Virus record (IMG/VR): IMGVR_UViG_3300009161_000086
Coordinates: 1-42,795 of that record
DNA from: a virus
DNA: 42,795 bases
Direction: 5' to 3' (one strand)
Shown: positions 5,290-13,320 of the stretch, in pieces
How the letters are laid out: every line of letters starts with the position of its first letter
Numbering within the stretch: the first letter of the stretch is position 1
The notes under the pieces: generated by a model
Told to the model about the DNA's origin: nothing
Database searches by the model: none
What the model saw: the letters and a program-made list of their open reading frames with translations, nothing else
Made by a program: the position numbers and the translations under genes

Positions 5290-5820
5290 TTAGGCTCTGT
5301 CCTTGATCAAAGTATCAAGCAAGTGATCCAGTTCATCCAGTGCCTGTTGATAGTTCTGTGTTACGTGTATACCAATACCGCCCTTTGCTCGCCACGCCGT
5401 CATATTACTTTGTCTATCGTCCACCAGTATGTCCATGGGTTTACAGTGATGTTGTTTATCTTCGCTGTATGGGCCAAAGTGTACACGGGTACCTGGGAAG
5501 TGTGCCCGCATCCAATCTATTTTATCTTGGAACACTTCGGGAAAGTCGTTATCTTTGGGTATGGCCGTAAGCATACGCAAGTTGTAGCCCAGTTCAGTTT
5601 CAAAGCGGCCTGCCAGGGTCATAAGTTCTCTAGCCCGGGGCATCAGTGGTAGTGCTCTAAAAAAGTTGGGATAGTTCAGTATCCTGCGCCATTTATCGTC
5701 GGGATATCGACTATTAATTATGGCCTGATTCAGTTCTTCCTGCGTCAAGTTCATAAGAGTTTTAGCGTGGGTATCAAAGTCTGCAACCACACCGTCCATG
5801 TCAATATATATAGTATTCAT
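5290..5820 (-). CDS. HAD-family 5'(3')-deoxyribonucleotidase
   Basis: 176 residues from the ATG at 5820. Motif I IYIDMDGVVADFD holds the nucleophilic and acid/base aspartates. The late HAD motif is CKPMDILVDDRQSN, with the Lys and paired Asp residues. The helical cap in between fits the family that dephosphorylates deoxynucleoside monophosphates. In a phage it would balance dNTP pools or recycle nucleotides. A longer reading from 5856 adds 12 residues, but starting at 5820 puts motif I at the N-terminus as usual and leaves ATATAATA 5 nt before the ATG. GmhB-like heptose phosphatases are also HAD proteins, but the GmhB signature is absent. Confidence 0.75.
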   Translation of the reverse strand: MNTIYIDMDGVVADFDTHAKTLMNLTQEELNQAIINSRYPDDKWRRILNYPNFFRALPLMPRARELMTLAGRFETELGYNLRMLTAIPKDNDFPEVFQDKIDWMRAHFPGTRVHFGPYSEDKQHHCKPMDILVDDRQSNMTAWRAKGGIGIHVTQNYQQALDELDHLLDTLIKDRA

Positions 5821-5827
5821 TACACTA

Positions 5828-6529
5828 TTATATACTAAGAGTGTGGTTATGAGCAATATCTAATAGTTGTTGTAGTTTACCAATTGAGTCATCGTTGCGT
5901 AGACTTTTGAATACCAAATTGGGTGTGGAGAATTCGCCGCGAGCAGTTTTCAATCCCAATTTACGATAGTGTCGTAATTGAAGCATTGTTTGCTTGAGTG
6001 CCTGCGTGTTTTTGGTGTCAACTGCGTGATCGATAACGGTATGCCAATGGTCAACAAGTTGTTTAACCTGTTCTTCATCGTAGTCAACAATTTCAGGAGG
6101 TTGGGGTTTCTTAACCCACGCTTTATCAAGTATACTATAGCATCCACCAGTAACGGCAGGAAGATCCAAATCTTCCACGTATAGTTCTACCGGGATCTTA
6201 TGTATATCAATGTCACGTGTTTTTCTGTATAGTAATCGTTTAGTATCCAGTAGTTCGTGTATTTCTCTATGGCATTTAGCTTGACTGAGGTCAGCAATGA
6301 TATGTAAATCTATATCGCTGTGACTGGTATATGTATAATTGGCATTGCCCCCAGTAATAACAATATCCCTAACGTCTAGTTCAATGTCTATAAATTCAAG
6401 GAAGTCTTGTGCAATACGTAGTAGTGCGCCTTGAACTGGGCCCTGCAAGATTCCTCGCGCCTCCCAAATTTTGGGGTTAAGGACTTTATGTTGTCCAATG
6501 GGTGATTTAAAAAGCTCCAGCAAGTTCAT
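5828..6529 (-). CDS. Polymerase-beta-superfamily nucleotidyltransferase
   Basis: 233 residues. The nucleotidyltransferase motif is at 58-78: VITGGNANYTYTSHSDIDLHI, with GG at 60-61 and metal-binding D72 and D74. A third acidic strand, PVELYV (E115), completes the catalytic triad. A helical C-terminal half (about 145-230) may bind substrate. Related stand-alone nucleotidyltransferases are common in T4-like environmental phages, but the substrate (RNA end, protein or small nucleotide) is unknown. A T4-type late promoter TATAAATA lies 6 nt before the ATG. The gene is divergent from the AlgH gene with only 31 bp between start codons. Confidence 0.75.
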   Translation of the reverse strand: MNLLELFKSPIGQHKVLNPKIWEARGILQGPVQGALLRIAQDFLEFIDIELDVRDIVITGGNANYTYTSHSDIDLHIIADLSQAKCHREIHELLDTKRLLYRKTRDIDIHKIPVELYVEDLDLPAVTGGCYSILDKAWVKKPQPPEIVDYDEEQVKQLVDHWHTVIDHAVDTKNTQALKQTMLQLRHYRKLGLKTARGEFSTPNLVFKSLRNDDSIGKLQQLLDIAHNHTLSI

Positions 6530-6535
6530 ATTGGA

Positions 6536-6554
6536 TATTTATATCTATTAAATA
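6536..6554. promoter_or_regulatory. Back-to-back late promoters
   Basis: TATAAATA on the minus strand (6536-6543) and ATTAAATA on the plus strand (6547-6554) are separated by 3 bp. Each lies exactly 6 nt before its ATG (6529 leftward, 6561 rightward). Confidence 0.7.
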
Positions 6555-6560
6555 CAAGAT

Positions 6561-7142
6561 ATGAGTATCTCGCAATTTAAAAACTTTTATCCTGGGCATT
6601 TGTTAGTTGCCAATCCCGCCAACCCCCGTGATGAATTGGCAAAGAGTGTAATATTTTTAGCCTCTCACAATCCTCACATGGCCATAGGTATACAGTTGAA
6701 TAACAGTTTATCTCACATGACTCTAAGGGAAGTTGCTGACAACACTGGACTTGACACCAGTAATCCATCCAGTAGATTAGAAGTGCCGTTATATTATGGC
6801 GGAGTTCATGGTGTACACCGTGTGCAAATAGTACACACTCCTGAATGGCGGGGTCTTAGTACAGTTGCTCTAAACAAAGATCTAAGTTTAACCAGTGATC
6901 TCAGTGTGCTCAATGCATTAAGTATTGGTCGTGGTCCCAAAAGGTTCAGGGCATGTGCGGGACATTGGAATTGGGAAGATGGTGATTTAGATCGTCAATT
7001 GGATAATAGTCACGATGAAGAAACTCATCGTTGGGAAATATCACCAGCCAACATTGAAACTGCATTGGATTTGGACGGTAATGATCAATGGCGTCATTGT
7101 TTAATCTCCGCTGCCCAATATACCACTATGCAATGGTTTTAA
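6561..7142 (+). CDS. AlgH/YqgE (UPF0301) family protein
   Basis: 193 residues. The family pattern is clear: PGHLLVANPANPRDELAKSV, FLASHNPHMAIGIQLNNSL, a glycine turn YYGGVHGVHRVQIVHTPEW, SDLSVLNALSIGRGPKRFRA, and AGHWNWEDGDLDRQL. Bacterial YqgE reads PGHFLIAMP, then G-x-x-N-K-P, then GGP, then HTP, then GYASWEKGQLE, so the order of blocks matches. Bacterial members affect transcription and alginate or exopolysaccharide control by unknown means. A T4-type late box lies 6 nt upstream, so it is expected late. It shares a 4-bp overlap of stop codons with gp41. It is not a standard T4 gene and was probably acquired from a host. Confidence 0.85.
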   Translation: MSISQFKNFYPGHLLVANPANPRDELAKSVIFLASHNPHMAIGIQLNNSLSHMTLREVADNTGLDTSNPSSRLEVPLYYGGVHGVHRVQIVHTPEWRGLSTVALNKDLSLTSDLSVLNALSIGRGPKRFRACAGHWNWEDGDLDRQLDNSHDEETHRWEISPANIETALDLDGNDQWRHCLISAAQYTTMQWF

Positions 7143-8617
7143 TCCTTTTCAGGATTCAAACTGTCCAGCATACTTCTAATCTTTGGTGCTTGGCTTGCAT
7201 TTTTAATTTGTGGTTTGGTAAAGTCAAAGCCGTCCTTGGCCATGGGTTTGGCCCATTTGTCCACAGTACTGGTACTGACCACGCTGGTGCGTTTCAATCC
7301 ATCCATAACACTGGATGAGTTTGGATTACTGCGATGTTGATTACTGCTGCCCGAACTTTCTTCTTCTTCACCCAAGTCACTGATACGTAGGGTATCCAAG
7401 TTAAATTCCAAATCAACCTTTTGTCCAACACCGCTGCTGCTGCGTGTTTTCATGAATTGGATTTGATAACGTCCACGTTCCTTCATTGCACGACTTGTAA
7501 AGATACCAATCACGTTATCCGCTGTCATGATCTTGGATAGTCCACCACTAATATGGCTGTGATCAAATTCAATTTCTTCAACAGCACTGCGATTCAACTG
7601 ACTGGCAGTAACTGTAATACATTGAGTTTCCATTGCCAAGTTACGCAGTTCTTCTGACACATATTTGTCTTTAACAAACAAATCACTGGGACTGACCTTC
7701 ACTGACAAAGGCATCATTAAATCCAAGTAATCTATCAATAAAACGTCTGGTTTCACGCCTGTTTTGACCTGATATTCCTTTAAATAGGCTCGAATATCGT
7801 TGCAATTTTTACCACTGGGCATATACTTAACTTGCAGATTTCCGCTGCGTTTTTGTAGCATTTTGACCTTTAGCTCAACGTCATCAATGTTTCGAAAAAT
7901 CTCACGAGTGCCAATGCCAGTAGTCATACTATCCAACCTCATGGTTACCAAACCTTCACTCAATTCAAAAGTCAAGTACACCACATTCAATCCCATCAGC
8001 GCCCAGTTGATTCCTAGATTGGCAAGGAACAAGCTCTTGCCGCCGCCTGATGCTGCACAGAAGATATTGAGTTCGCCTCGATTAAATCCGCCATATAGTT
8101 TCTTATCAACGCCCGGCCAGCCTGTACTAACTTGTCCGTTATTGCTTTTAAGTTTTTCCAAACGTGCTCTAGGGTCAGCAAAGTAGTCAGTGCCCATATC
8201 TTTATTAAGACTAATTTGGATAGCGTCCTTAATCAGTTTTTCAACTGGACCGTAGTCACCTGCTTCCAGTAGATCAGCACTGGAAACAATAGCACGTTCC
8301 AGGCCTTTGTGCCGACTAAAGTTTTCAAACTCGTTCATCAGCCATTCATAGTTTTCCTTGGGTATCTGTATTGCTTCAAACTCGCTACGTGTAGACACAT
8401 TGACAATATTCGTTTCGGGCATTACCTTATATTCGTCAACGTATTTGTTAATAAATTCCGCGGCAGTTTGTAAGCGTTGATCAAAGTTTAACGGGTCAAA
8501 GATATTTTGACAGCGTATAAAAGTTTCAGCATCGCTCAGGAACATTTCTAGGTACAACTTTTGCATAGCAAAGTCATAGTTGGGTTTTGGTGTATCTTTT
8601 TTATTCTTGATTGACAT
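7139..8617 (-). CDS. 41: Replicative DNA helicase, DnaB/gp41 type
   Basis: 492 residues, matching T4 gp41 in size. It has a helical N-terminal domain (1-150), the linker region STGWPGVDKKLYGGFNRGEL, Walker A AASGGGKS (188-195), Walker B VLLIDYLDLM near 297, a DnaB-type TASQLNRSA and a C-terminal arginine-finger region (KTRSSSGVGQKVDLEF). The acidic, Ser/Asn-rich tail is expected to be flexible. It unwinds the lagging-strand template at the fork as a hexamer and works with the primase directly upstream. Its ATG lies inside the primase 3' end (17-nt overlap), so translation is coupled. Confidence 0.93.
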   Translation of the reverse strand: MSIKNKKDTPKPNYDFAMQKLYLEMFLSDAETFIRCQNIFDPLNFDQRLQTAAEFINKYVDEYKVMPETNIVNVSTRSEFEAIQIPKENYEWLMNEFENFSRHKGLERAIVSSADLLEAGDYGPVEKLIKDAIQISLNKDMGTDYFADPRARLEKLKSNNGQVSTGWPGVDKKLYGGFNRGELNIFCAASGGGKSLFLANLGINWALMGLNVVYLTFELSEGLVTMRLDSMTTGIGTREIFRNIDDVELKVKMLQKRSGNLQVKYMPSGKNCNDIRAYLKEYQVKTGVKPDVLLIDYLDLMMPLSVKVSPSDLFVKDKYVSEELRNLAMETQCITVTASQLNRSAVEEIEFDHSHISGGLSKIMTADNVIGIFTSRAMKERGRYQIQFMKTRSSSGVGQKVDLEFNLDTLRISDLGEEEESSGSSNQHRSNPNSSSVMDGLKRTSVVSTSTVDKWAKPMAKDGFDFTKPQIKNASQAPKIRSMLDSLNPEKD

Positions 8618-9602
8618 TCAGTAATTTCTTTTCTAGTAGATGTAAATTTATCTCGCCCTGCACCTTGTAATGCAATATTGTAGTTAAGGTATACAGCCTG
8701 CCGTATCGTTTTACTGCATCAGCCACATCCTTAACATCATCTTCCCAAGGTGGTAAGCTGGCACTCCAGCCATTCTTTATTGCAGCTCTGACCAGTTTGG
8801 CACCAGGACGATCTTTGTCTGGTACAACTATAACTTCGCGACCCAATGTGTTAAGCCGCATGATTTGGGTATCGTTAGGATCATTATGCATAACGGCACA
8901 GCCTTCGATGGCAACAGCATCAAACTGACCTTCTACAACGATAACGTATTTACGGTCATTTGTCTGTGCGTCTAAATTAAACACATATCCAGGTTGTGCG
9001 TCTGTTAAGTATTTTGGTTTGCCTTCTTTGATCTTACGACCAGTATAGCCCACAATTTTTCCATTGTGATAAAATGGCAATATAGCTCTATCCCTGTAGC
9101 CATTAGCCGCACTCCAATGCCAGTTGTACCAATCCCATCCCATCTTTCGTTCGTCCACTAAGTAGGAAATCACATCAAGTAGTTCGGGATCTTGACAGCC
9201 TTCAGCTATCCAAGTATTGATAGGTAAGCAATCATCTGGTAGAGGTTTTTCTACCAGTGTAAAGTTTAATGGGGTTTTAAGCACCGGTTGATCATCTTTG
9301 ACCTTAAGTGCTATCAGATTAAGTTTTCCAATATCACTATCGCTCATTCCAACCCATTTGAATAGATTTTTGGAATTCTTGCTTAGTAGTTTACCCGGAC
9401 TCCAGCCAGCTTTGAAGTTGCAATTAAAGCAATGATATTGAAAGCCACCGTCTGGATTAACCAGTATGCCACCGCGTTTTCTAGTATCTCTACTGCTGCC
9501 ATTTTGGTGACAGCAGACTGCATCAAAGCTGGTCCACCCGCTTGGGGTAGTTTTTCGTTTTGACGGCAGCAATGCTAACAGGGAATCTTGGATTTCGTTC
9601 AC
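8601..9602 (-). CDS. 61: DNA primase, T4 gp61 type
   Basis: 333 residues. The N-terminal zinc-binding domain has AVCCHQ (Cys30, Cys31, His32) and YHCFNCNF (Cys58, Cys61). TOPRIM begins near residue 210 with VVEGQFDAVA, followed by an acidic region (VVPDKDRPG). It makes RNA primers for the lagging strand together with gp41. The start is GTG at 9602: no ATG in frame gives a better fit, and TTGACA-N17-TAAACT upstream puts the -10 box 6 nt before this GTG. The C-terminal PPWEDD stretch resembles the gp32 tail at 20850-20900; see the rejected items. Confidence 0.92.
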   Translation of the reverse strand: MNEIQDSLLALLPSKRKTTPSGWTSFDAVCCHQNGSSRDTRKRGGILVNPDGGFQYHCFNCNFKAGWSPGKLLSKNSKNLFKWVGMSDSDIGKLNLIALKVKDDQPVLKTPLNFTLVEKPLPDDCLPINTWIAEGCQDPELLDVISYLVDERKMGWDWYNWHWSAANGYRDRAILPFYHNGKIVGYTGRKIKEGKPKYLTDAQPGYVFNLDAQTNDRKYVIVVEGQFDAVAIEGCAVMHNDPNDTQIMRLNTLGREVIVVPDKDRPGAKLVRAAIKNGWSASLPPWEDDVKDVADAVKRYGRLYTLTTILHYKVQGEINLHLLEKKLLNVNQE

Positions 9603-9608
9603 ACATTA

Positions 9609-9637
9609 AGTTTAACATCTATAAAGGACTTTGTCAA
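9609..9637 (-). promoter_or_regulatory. Candidate sigma70 promoter for primase-helicase operon
   Basis: On the minus strand TTGACA (9637-9632), a 17-nt spacer, then TAAACT (9614-9609). The GTG start of gp61 lies 6 nt after the -10 box, giving a possible leaderless mRNA. Confidence 0.5.
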
Positions 9638-10454
9638 GACTACCATAGTATTCTGGGTGATCGTTACTGTTGTCAACAGGATTAGTAGCAGGAATAAAAT
9701 AAACTCGAACGTAACTGAATACACCATTAAAATTAACATAATCAATTCCATTAAATCCATCATAAGTTAAAGTTTGGATAGTTGAGTAGTAACCTGTATT
9801 GTCAGGTTGATTGTTAAGTGTGCCTTGGATCTGTACAGTTCCCTTGAAGTCAGTCATATAGATAGCCATTGTATGCAATGCTGCATTACTATTATATTCT
9901 GGGTAAGCATACACATTACCGCTAGTATGATCGTATTTGTTAATTCCAGAATTAAATCTACGAATGAATGCTGTAATTTCTTGACTGGGTTGTAAGACAG
10001 GGTTTATATCTTCAGCAAGTTCTAGCGTGCCATTAATGCCGTAATAGGTATTTGAATAAGCTGGCAAATAAGTTCCGTCAGTGTTATCTTTGTGAGTAAT
10101 GGAAAAAGTATAAGTGCTTACGTTCAAGTCGATAGTATCGCTTTCAGTAAAGGTTAATTCAGCAAGTCCACGCAAGGCAAAAGATGTACCGTTGTCAAGT
10201 ACGGTTAATTCTTTCTGCAATAGTTGTCTTTGTTCAAGTGCATCAAACATTGTAAAAACAAACGTTGACGTATTACTGATAGGTATACGTTTTTGATCGC
10301 TGTTCTTAAATTGAACTTGGATTTTATTTTTGACACCCTTTTGAATCTTAAGGTCTCGTTGGTACATAACTTGATTAACTCCCCGCACGGTTGGATCCAA
10401 ATCTAATATAACTTGGTATATATTTGGATATAAATAGACTGGTATACTTAGCAT
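9612..10454 (-). CDS. Putative virion structural protein, beta-rich
   Basis: 280 residues, almost all beta-type sequence rich in Thr, Asn, Tyr and Ser. The N-terminal 115 residues (SIPVYLYPNIYQVILDLD, IQKGVKNKIQVQFKN, TLDNG-like LTVLDNGTSFALRG) recall the N-terminal domain of phage baseplate or receptor-binding fibre proteins, which anchors to the tail. The second half (NVYAYPEYNSNAALHTMAIY, GTVQIQGTLNN) resembles a jelly-roll. It has a T4-type late promoter AATAAATA 4 nt before the ATG, consistent with a virion role. It ends just before the primase promoter. No precise T4 counterpart is recognised. Confidence 0.55.
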   Translation of the reverse strand: MLSIPVYLYPNIYQVILDLDPTVRGVNQVMYQRDLKIQKGVKNKIQVQFKNSDQKRIPISNTSTFVFTMFDALEQRQLLQKELTVLDNGTSFALRGLAELTFTESDTIDLNVSTYTFSITHKDNTDGTYLPAYSNTYYGINGTLELAEDINPVLQPSQEITAFIRRFNSGINKYDHTSGNVYAYPEYNSNAALHTMAIYMTDFKGTVQIQGTLNNQPDNTGYYSTIQTLTYDGFNGIDYVNFNGVFSYVRVYFIPATNPVDNSNDHPEYYGSLDKVLYRC

Positions 10455-10458
10455 ATGG

Positions 10459-10466
10459 TATTTATT
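10459..10466 (-). promoter_or_regulatory. T4-type late promoter
   Basis: AATAAATA on the minus strand, followed by CCAT and the ATG at 10454. Confidence 0.6.
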
Positions 10467-10474
10467 GAATTATA

Positions 10475-10858
10475 ATGACATCACAACCAACTTTCCAAGA
10501 ACTTCATCCTTTTATATCGTGTGTTAAATCAAATAACATTGAATATGTGGGTATAGTCATTAATTTTGACGATTACGTCACCAGTGTTTATGACATCAGC
10601 GTAATTAAAACTGATGACGAACGTCGTACATTTTTAGAAATGGGCGAAGTTTGGTGGTGGGAATCCAACCGCAAGATCCCTATCAGTATTTTTCTAAAGA
10701 AAGAAATGCAACTATTCAGGTATGCCATCAAAACTTTTAATAGCAAAGATATTGAATTAGTATTTGGTCCAATTGTAAATCTAAGTGAAATTGCTGAAAA
10801 ACGAATTAAAAGAAAATCAATTCAATTAGTTAGAGTTCCTAAAGGTACCCGTAGCTAA
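10475..10858 (+). CDS. Conserved T4-like phage protein of unknown function
   Basis: 127 residues. A beta-rich first half (YVGIVINFDDYVTSVYDISV) leads to a Trp cluster EVWWWESN and a helical, basic second half (KKEMQLFRYAIKTFN, AEKRIKRKS). No membrane segment. It starts 20 bp from the divergent virion gene and has AATTATA directly before the ATG, but no clear ribosome site. Its 3' end overlaps the convergent mini-DnaE gene by 20 bp. Function not recognised. Confidence 0.55.
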   Translation: MTSQPTFQELHPFISCVKSNNIEYVGIVINFDDYVTSVYDISVIKTDDERRTFLEMGEVWWWESNRKIPISIFLKKEMQLFRYAIKTFNSKDIELVFGPIVNLSEIAEKRIKRKSIQLVRVPKGTRS

Positions 10859-11426
10859 TTTGTTCGCAAATTAAATTCAATTGTACTACAATAACACAGG
10901 CGTAGGAAATGGAATGACTCTTTTTAAAGAAGTAGGTTTCGTCAGTCTTAACCCATATTTCATCTTTAATCGCATCGAAACCCTGATCCTTGCATATTGG
11001 GATGAGATGTTTCTTCCCAGGGCGGATCAAAGCCAATACCATGGCTAGCTCAGTGATGCTAGTGGGATTAAGTGAAGCAACTAACGTATGATATCCGTTA
11101 ATATGAAACAGTTGATCGCATAGTTCTTTCTGGCCCAATAAATCCCATAGTGGTTCAGTATTCAACAATTGCAGTAAGTGTTCTTCGTTTTGAACACCTT
11201 GATAAGCACTGACATTCAAAAAGTCTAATTTAAAATATCCCCTCATCTCAGCTTCTTTATAATCAATACTGGCCAATCCAGTAATAGGATTAACTGGGAT
11301 AGAAGTACAGTATACCCCAGTGTTGTGTTTTTTAAAAGTATCATTATCTTTGATAGATGCGGGAATATGTTTGATAATATCAAGCACTTGTTTTCTATCA
11401 GCAAAGTCTAAATCAATATCCGGCAT
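10839..11426 (-). CDS. Miniature DnaE-like (C-family polymerase core) protein
   Basis: 195 residues from the ATG at 11426. Collinear blocks match bacterial PolIII alpha. MPDIDLDFADRKQVLDII (1-18) corresponds to the palm motif PDFDVDF with catalytic D401 and D403. HNTGVYCTSIPV (34-45) corresponds to HAGGVVI. MRGYFKLDFLNV (61-72) corresponds to AGLVKFDFLGL, with D68 at the D555 position. ITELAMVLALIRPG (124-137) corresponds to MIALVALFRPG. FFKKSHSISYACV (166-178) corresponds to FNKSHSAAYALV. All three catalytic aspartates are present, but hundreds of residues of DnaE (PHP, thumb, OB) are absent. It overlaps the end of the HldA gene by 14 nt. A short enzyme, an inactive partner or a decaying remnant are all possible. 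Confidence 0.6.
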   Translation of the reverse strand: MPDIDLDFADRKQVLDIIKHIPASIKDNDTFKKHNTGVYCTSIPVNPITGLASIDYKEAEMRGYFKLDFLNVSAYQGVQNEEHLLQLLNTEPLWDLLGQKELCDQLFHINGYHTLVASLNPTSITELAMVLALIRPGKKHLIPICKDQGFDAIKDEIWVKTDETYFFKKSHSISYACVIVVQLNLICEQISYGYL

Positions 11427-12213
11427 GTCTAATCTCGTCGTATGTGGGTGCGTAGTTTCCGCGGTGCTGTACTGTGATACTTGCTGCGGTGTTAGCAAAC
11501 ATTATAGCAATTTTTATGTTTTTTGTCAATAGGTATTGATAAGTCAGCGCTGCCAAAAAAGTATCGCCAGCGCCGCAAACATCTGAAACTTCAACTTGCA
11601 TAGTTTTGTATGTCTTATCTTCATTACCAAGTTGTTTGAGCATTGATCCTCGTTCACCCAGTGTAACAATTAAATTTTTAGGAATACTAAATCTATTATT
11701 GTATTCCAATTCATTAATTTTTACATATACATTATCTGCACTGAATCTAGACAAGTCTTGTTTTTTAGTATCAATAAACACAGGACATTTTGCCAAATTA
11801 ATAATATTTTCAATATGTTCATAAGTTAGAAAACCTTTATTGTAATCTGATATTACAACGGCATCATAACTGCTAATAGGACTAAGGTGTGTGCGGCCAC
11901 TCCAATGCACAATATCTGGTTCATCATCTACTCTTAGCAGATGTTGTCCTGATCGTTTATCAATATATCTTGTCTTTTTAATGACAGCATCGTTAGTAAT
12001 AAAATCAGCATCAATGCCCAATTGTTTAAGATTATCATGTACATTAGCTGCCATGCCAGGCACAGTTGTAGTGTTACTGACTTTGATAATAGGTACAGGT
12101 GCCTCTGGACTCAGTCTATCCACTGTGCCTATTTTGTATTCATCAATACAACTATCACCGATTAGCAATACGTTCAATGATTGCAGTGCTTGAGTATTCT
12201 TTAATTCTGTCAT
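11413..12213 (-). CDS. hldA: D-glycero-beta-D-manno-heptose-7-phosphate kinase (HldA, HldE N-terminal domain)
   Basis: 266 residues, PfkB/ribokinase fold. Diagnostic blocks: VLLIGDSCIDEYKIG, RLSPEAPVPIIKV (typical of HldE kinases), PGMAANVHDNLKQLG, VISDYNKGFLT, and the catalytic CGAGDTFLAAL with the base Asp. It phosphorylates heptose-7-phosphate at C1 in ADP-heptose synthesis. It is shorter than the roughly 315-residue bacterial domain, lacking about 25 residues between the GAANV-type motif and the RYIDKRSGQ segment. PGGAANV is changed to PGMAANV. Its start overlaps the adenylyltransferase by 59 nt. The split into separate HldA and HldC matches betaproteobacteria rather than the fused enterobacterial HldE. 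Confidence 0.88.
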   Translation of the reverse strand: MTELKNTQALQSLNVLLIGDSCIDEYKIGTVDRLSPEAPVPIIKVSNTTTVPGMAANVHDNLKQLGIDADFITNDAVIKKTRYIDKRSGQHLLRVDDEPDIVHWSGRTHLSPISSYDAVVISDYNKGFLTYEHIENIINLAKCPVFIDTKKQDLSRFSADNVYVKINELEYNNRFSIPKNLIVTLGERGSMLKQLGNEDKTYKTMQVEVSDVCGAGDTFLAALTYQYLLTKNIKIAIMFANTAASITVQHRGNYAPTYDEIRHAGY

Positions 12214-12553
12214 ACCAAAATATTTCCTTAATGTATTGTTCTGCTACCAAGCTCTTACCTCGCCAGTCACTGCCCTTGACCATAATGTCTGGTTTGTAAA
12301 GTTTGATAAGTCTAATAAGATCATCCTGACTATCAAACAATTCTACTATATCAACTGCTTTGAGATTCTGTAGCATTATCCTACGAAAGTTTTCGTCGTT
12401 AACTGGACGACTATCGCCTTTAAGTTCTTTAACTCTACGATCAGTGTCTATGCATACAACAAGATAATCTCCTAAACTTCGTGCAGTGTTTAGCATTGCA
12501 ATATGACCTGGATGCAGGATATCAAATGTTCCGTTAACAATTACAGTAGTCAT
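12155..12553 (-). CDS. hldC: D-glycero-beta-D-manno-heptose 1-phosphate adenylyltransferase (HldC)
   Basis: 132 residues. It is a nucleotidyltransferase of the cytidylyltransferase-like fold: VNGTFDILHPGHIAMLNTAR holds the HxGH signature, KGDSRPVNDENFRRIMLQNL and LYKPDIMVKGSDW follow, and YSSTAIIERI is the Ser-Thr motif. It transfers AMP to heptose-1-phosphate. All key blocks of the HldE C-terminal domain are present, so activity is likely. It starts in an ATGA overlap with the epimerase stop and runs 59 nt into the kinase gene, so the three are one operon. Confidence 0.9.
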   Translation of the reverse strand: MTTVIVNGTFDILHPGHIAMLNTARSLGDYLVVCIDTDRRVKELKGDSRPVNDENFRRIMLQNLKAVDIVELFDSQDDLIRLIKLYKPDIMVKGSDWRGKSLVAEQYIKEIFWYDRIKEYSSTAIIERIANR

Positions 12554-13320
12554 GGATAATGCCTTCTTAACTTGGTCACATCAGCACAGGTATATTTTTG
12601 ATACTGAGATTTAACATTGTCTGGCATTGGAATATATTCAACTCTAGCCCTATACCGTTCTGCAATAGCACGGGCCACTGATTCAAATGATGTAGCATGA
12701 CCAGTTCCCACATTCCAAATGCCACTTTCTTCAACATGAAAGAATTTTTCGTGAACATCTACAACTGTATCAACGTGGACAAAGTCTCTTAGATAATTTT
12801 CAGATCCTTCAAATAGTTTGATAACTCCAGTTTCTTTTGCCTGCTTTTCAAACTTGTGATGGGGACTAGCTTGATCGCCTTTGTGATCTTCATAAGGGCC
12901 ATATACATTAAAGTATCTAAATCCCTGCACCCGTATACTTGTAAAGTTCTGCGAGTCCACATGCCTATCAAACAAATATTTGCTCCAAGCATATGGACTC
13001 ATGGGGTGTAGTGGTGAAATTTCATTAAAGTCACTTGTCAATCCATACACACTGGCACTGCTGGCATATTGTAGATTCACACCATGTTCCAAACAAGCCA
13101 ACAGTATTAGGCAGCTAAAATCATGATTTTGTTTCATTACTTTTTCTACATCAGTTTCAGTAGTGCTACTGATAGCCCCAAGATGTATAACCCAGTCTAA
13201 TCCATTAAAGTCTGGTACAGGATCTCCCCATTCATATACTGACAATTCGTGATCAGCTCGTAAGGCATTGACCATATTCTGGCCAATAAATCCTTTATAA
13301 CCTGTAATTAAAATTTTCAT
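12550..13320 (-). CDS. hldD: ADP-L-glycero-D-manno-heptose 6-epimerase (HldD), shortened
   Basis: 256 residues, extended SDR fold. The NAD motif is ITGYKGFIGQN (N-terminus). The family-specific HLGAISSTTETD corresponds to GACSSTTEWD of E. coli HldD. The catalytic Tyr and Lys are in SPYAWSKYLFD, followed by FRYFNVYGPYEDHKG and LFEGSENYLRDFVHV. It epimerises ADP-D-heptose to ADP-L-heptose. It ends about 50 residues earlier than bacterial HldD (around 310), just after the TCADVTKLR segment, so the C-terminal helix is lost. Overlapping stop and start codons link it to the cupin gene before and HldC after. Confidence 0.9.
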   Translation of the reverse strand: MKILITGYKGFIGQNMVNALRADHELSVYEWGDPVPDFNGLDWVIHLGAISSTTETDVEKVMKQNHDFSCLILLACLEHGVNLQYASSASVYGLTSDFNEISPLHPMSPYAWSKYLFDRHVDSQNFTSIRVQGFRYFNVYGPYEDHKGDQASPHHKFEKQAKETGVIKLFEGSENYLRDFVHVDTVVDVHEKFFHVEESGIWNVGTGHATSFESVARAIAERYRARVEYIPMPDNVKSQYQKYTCADVTKLRRHYP

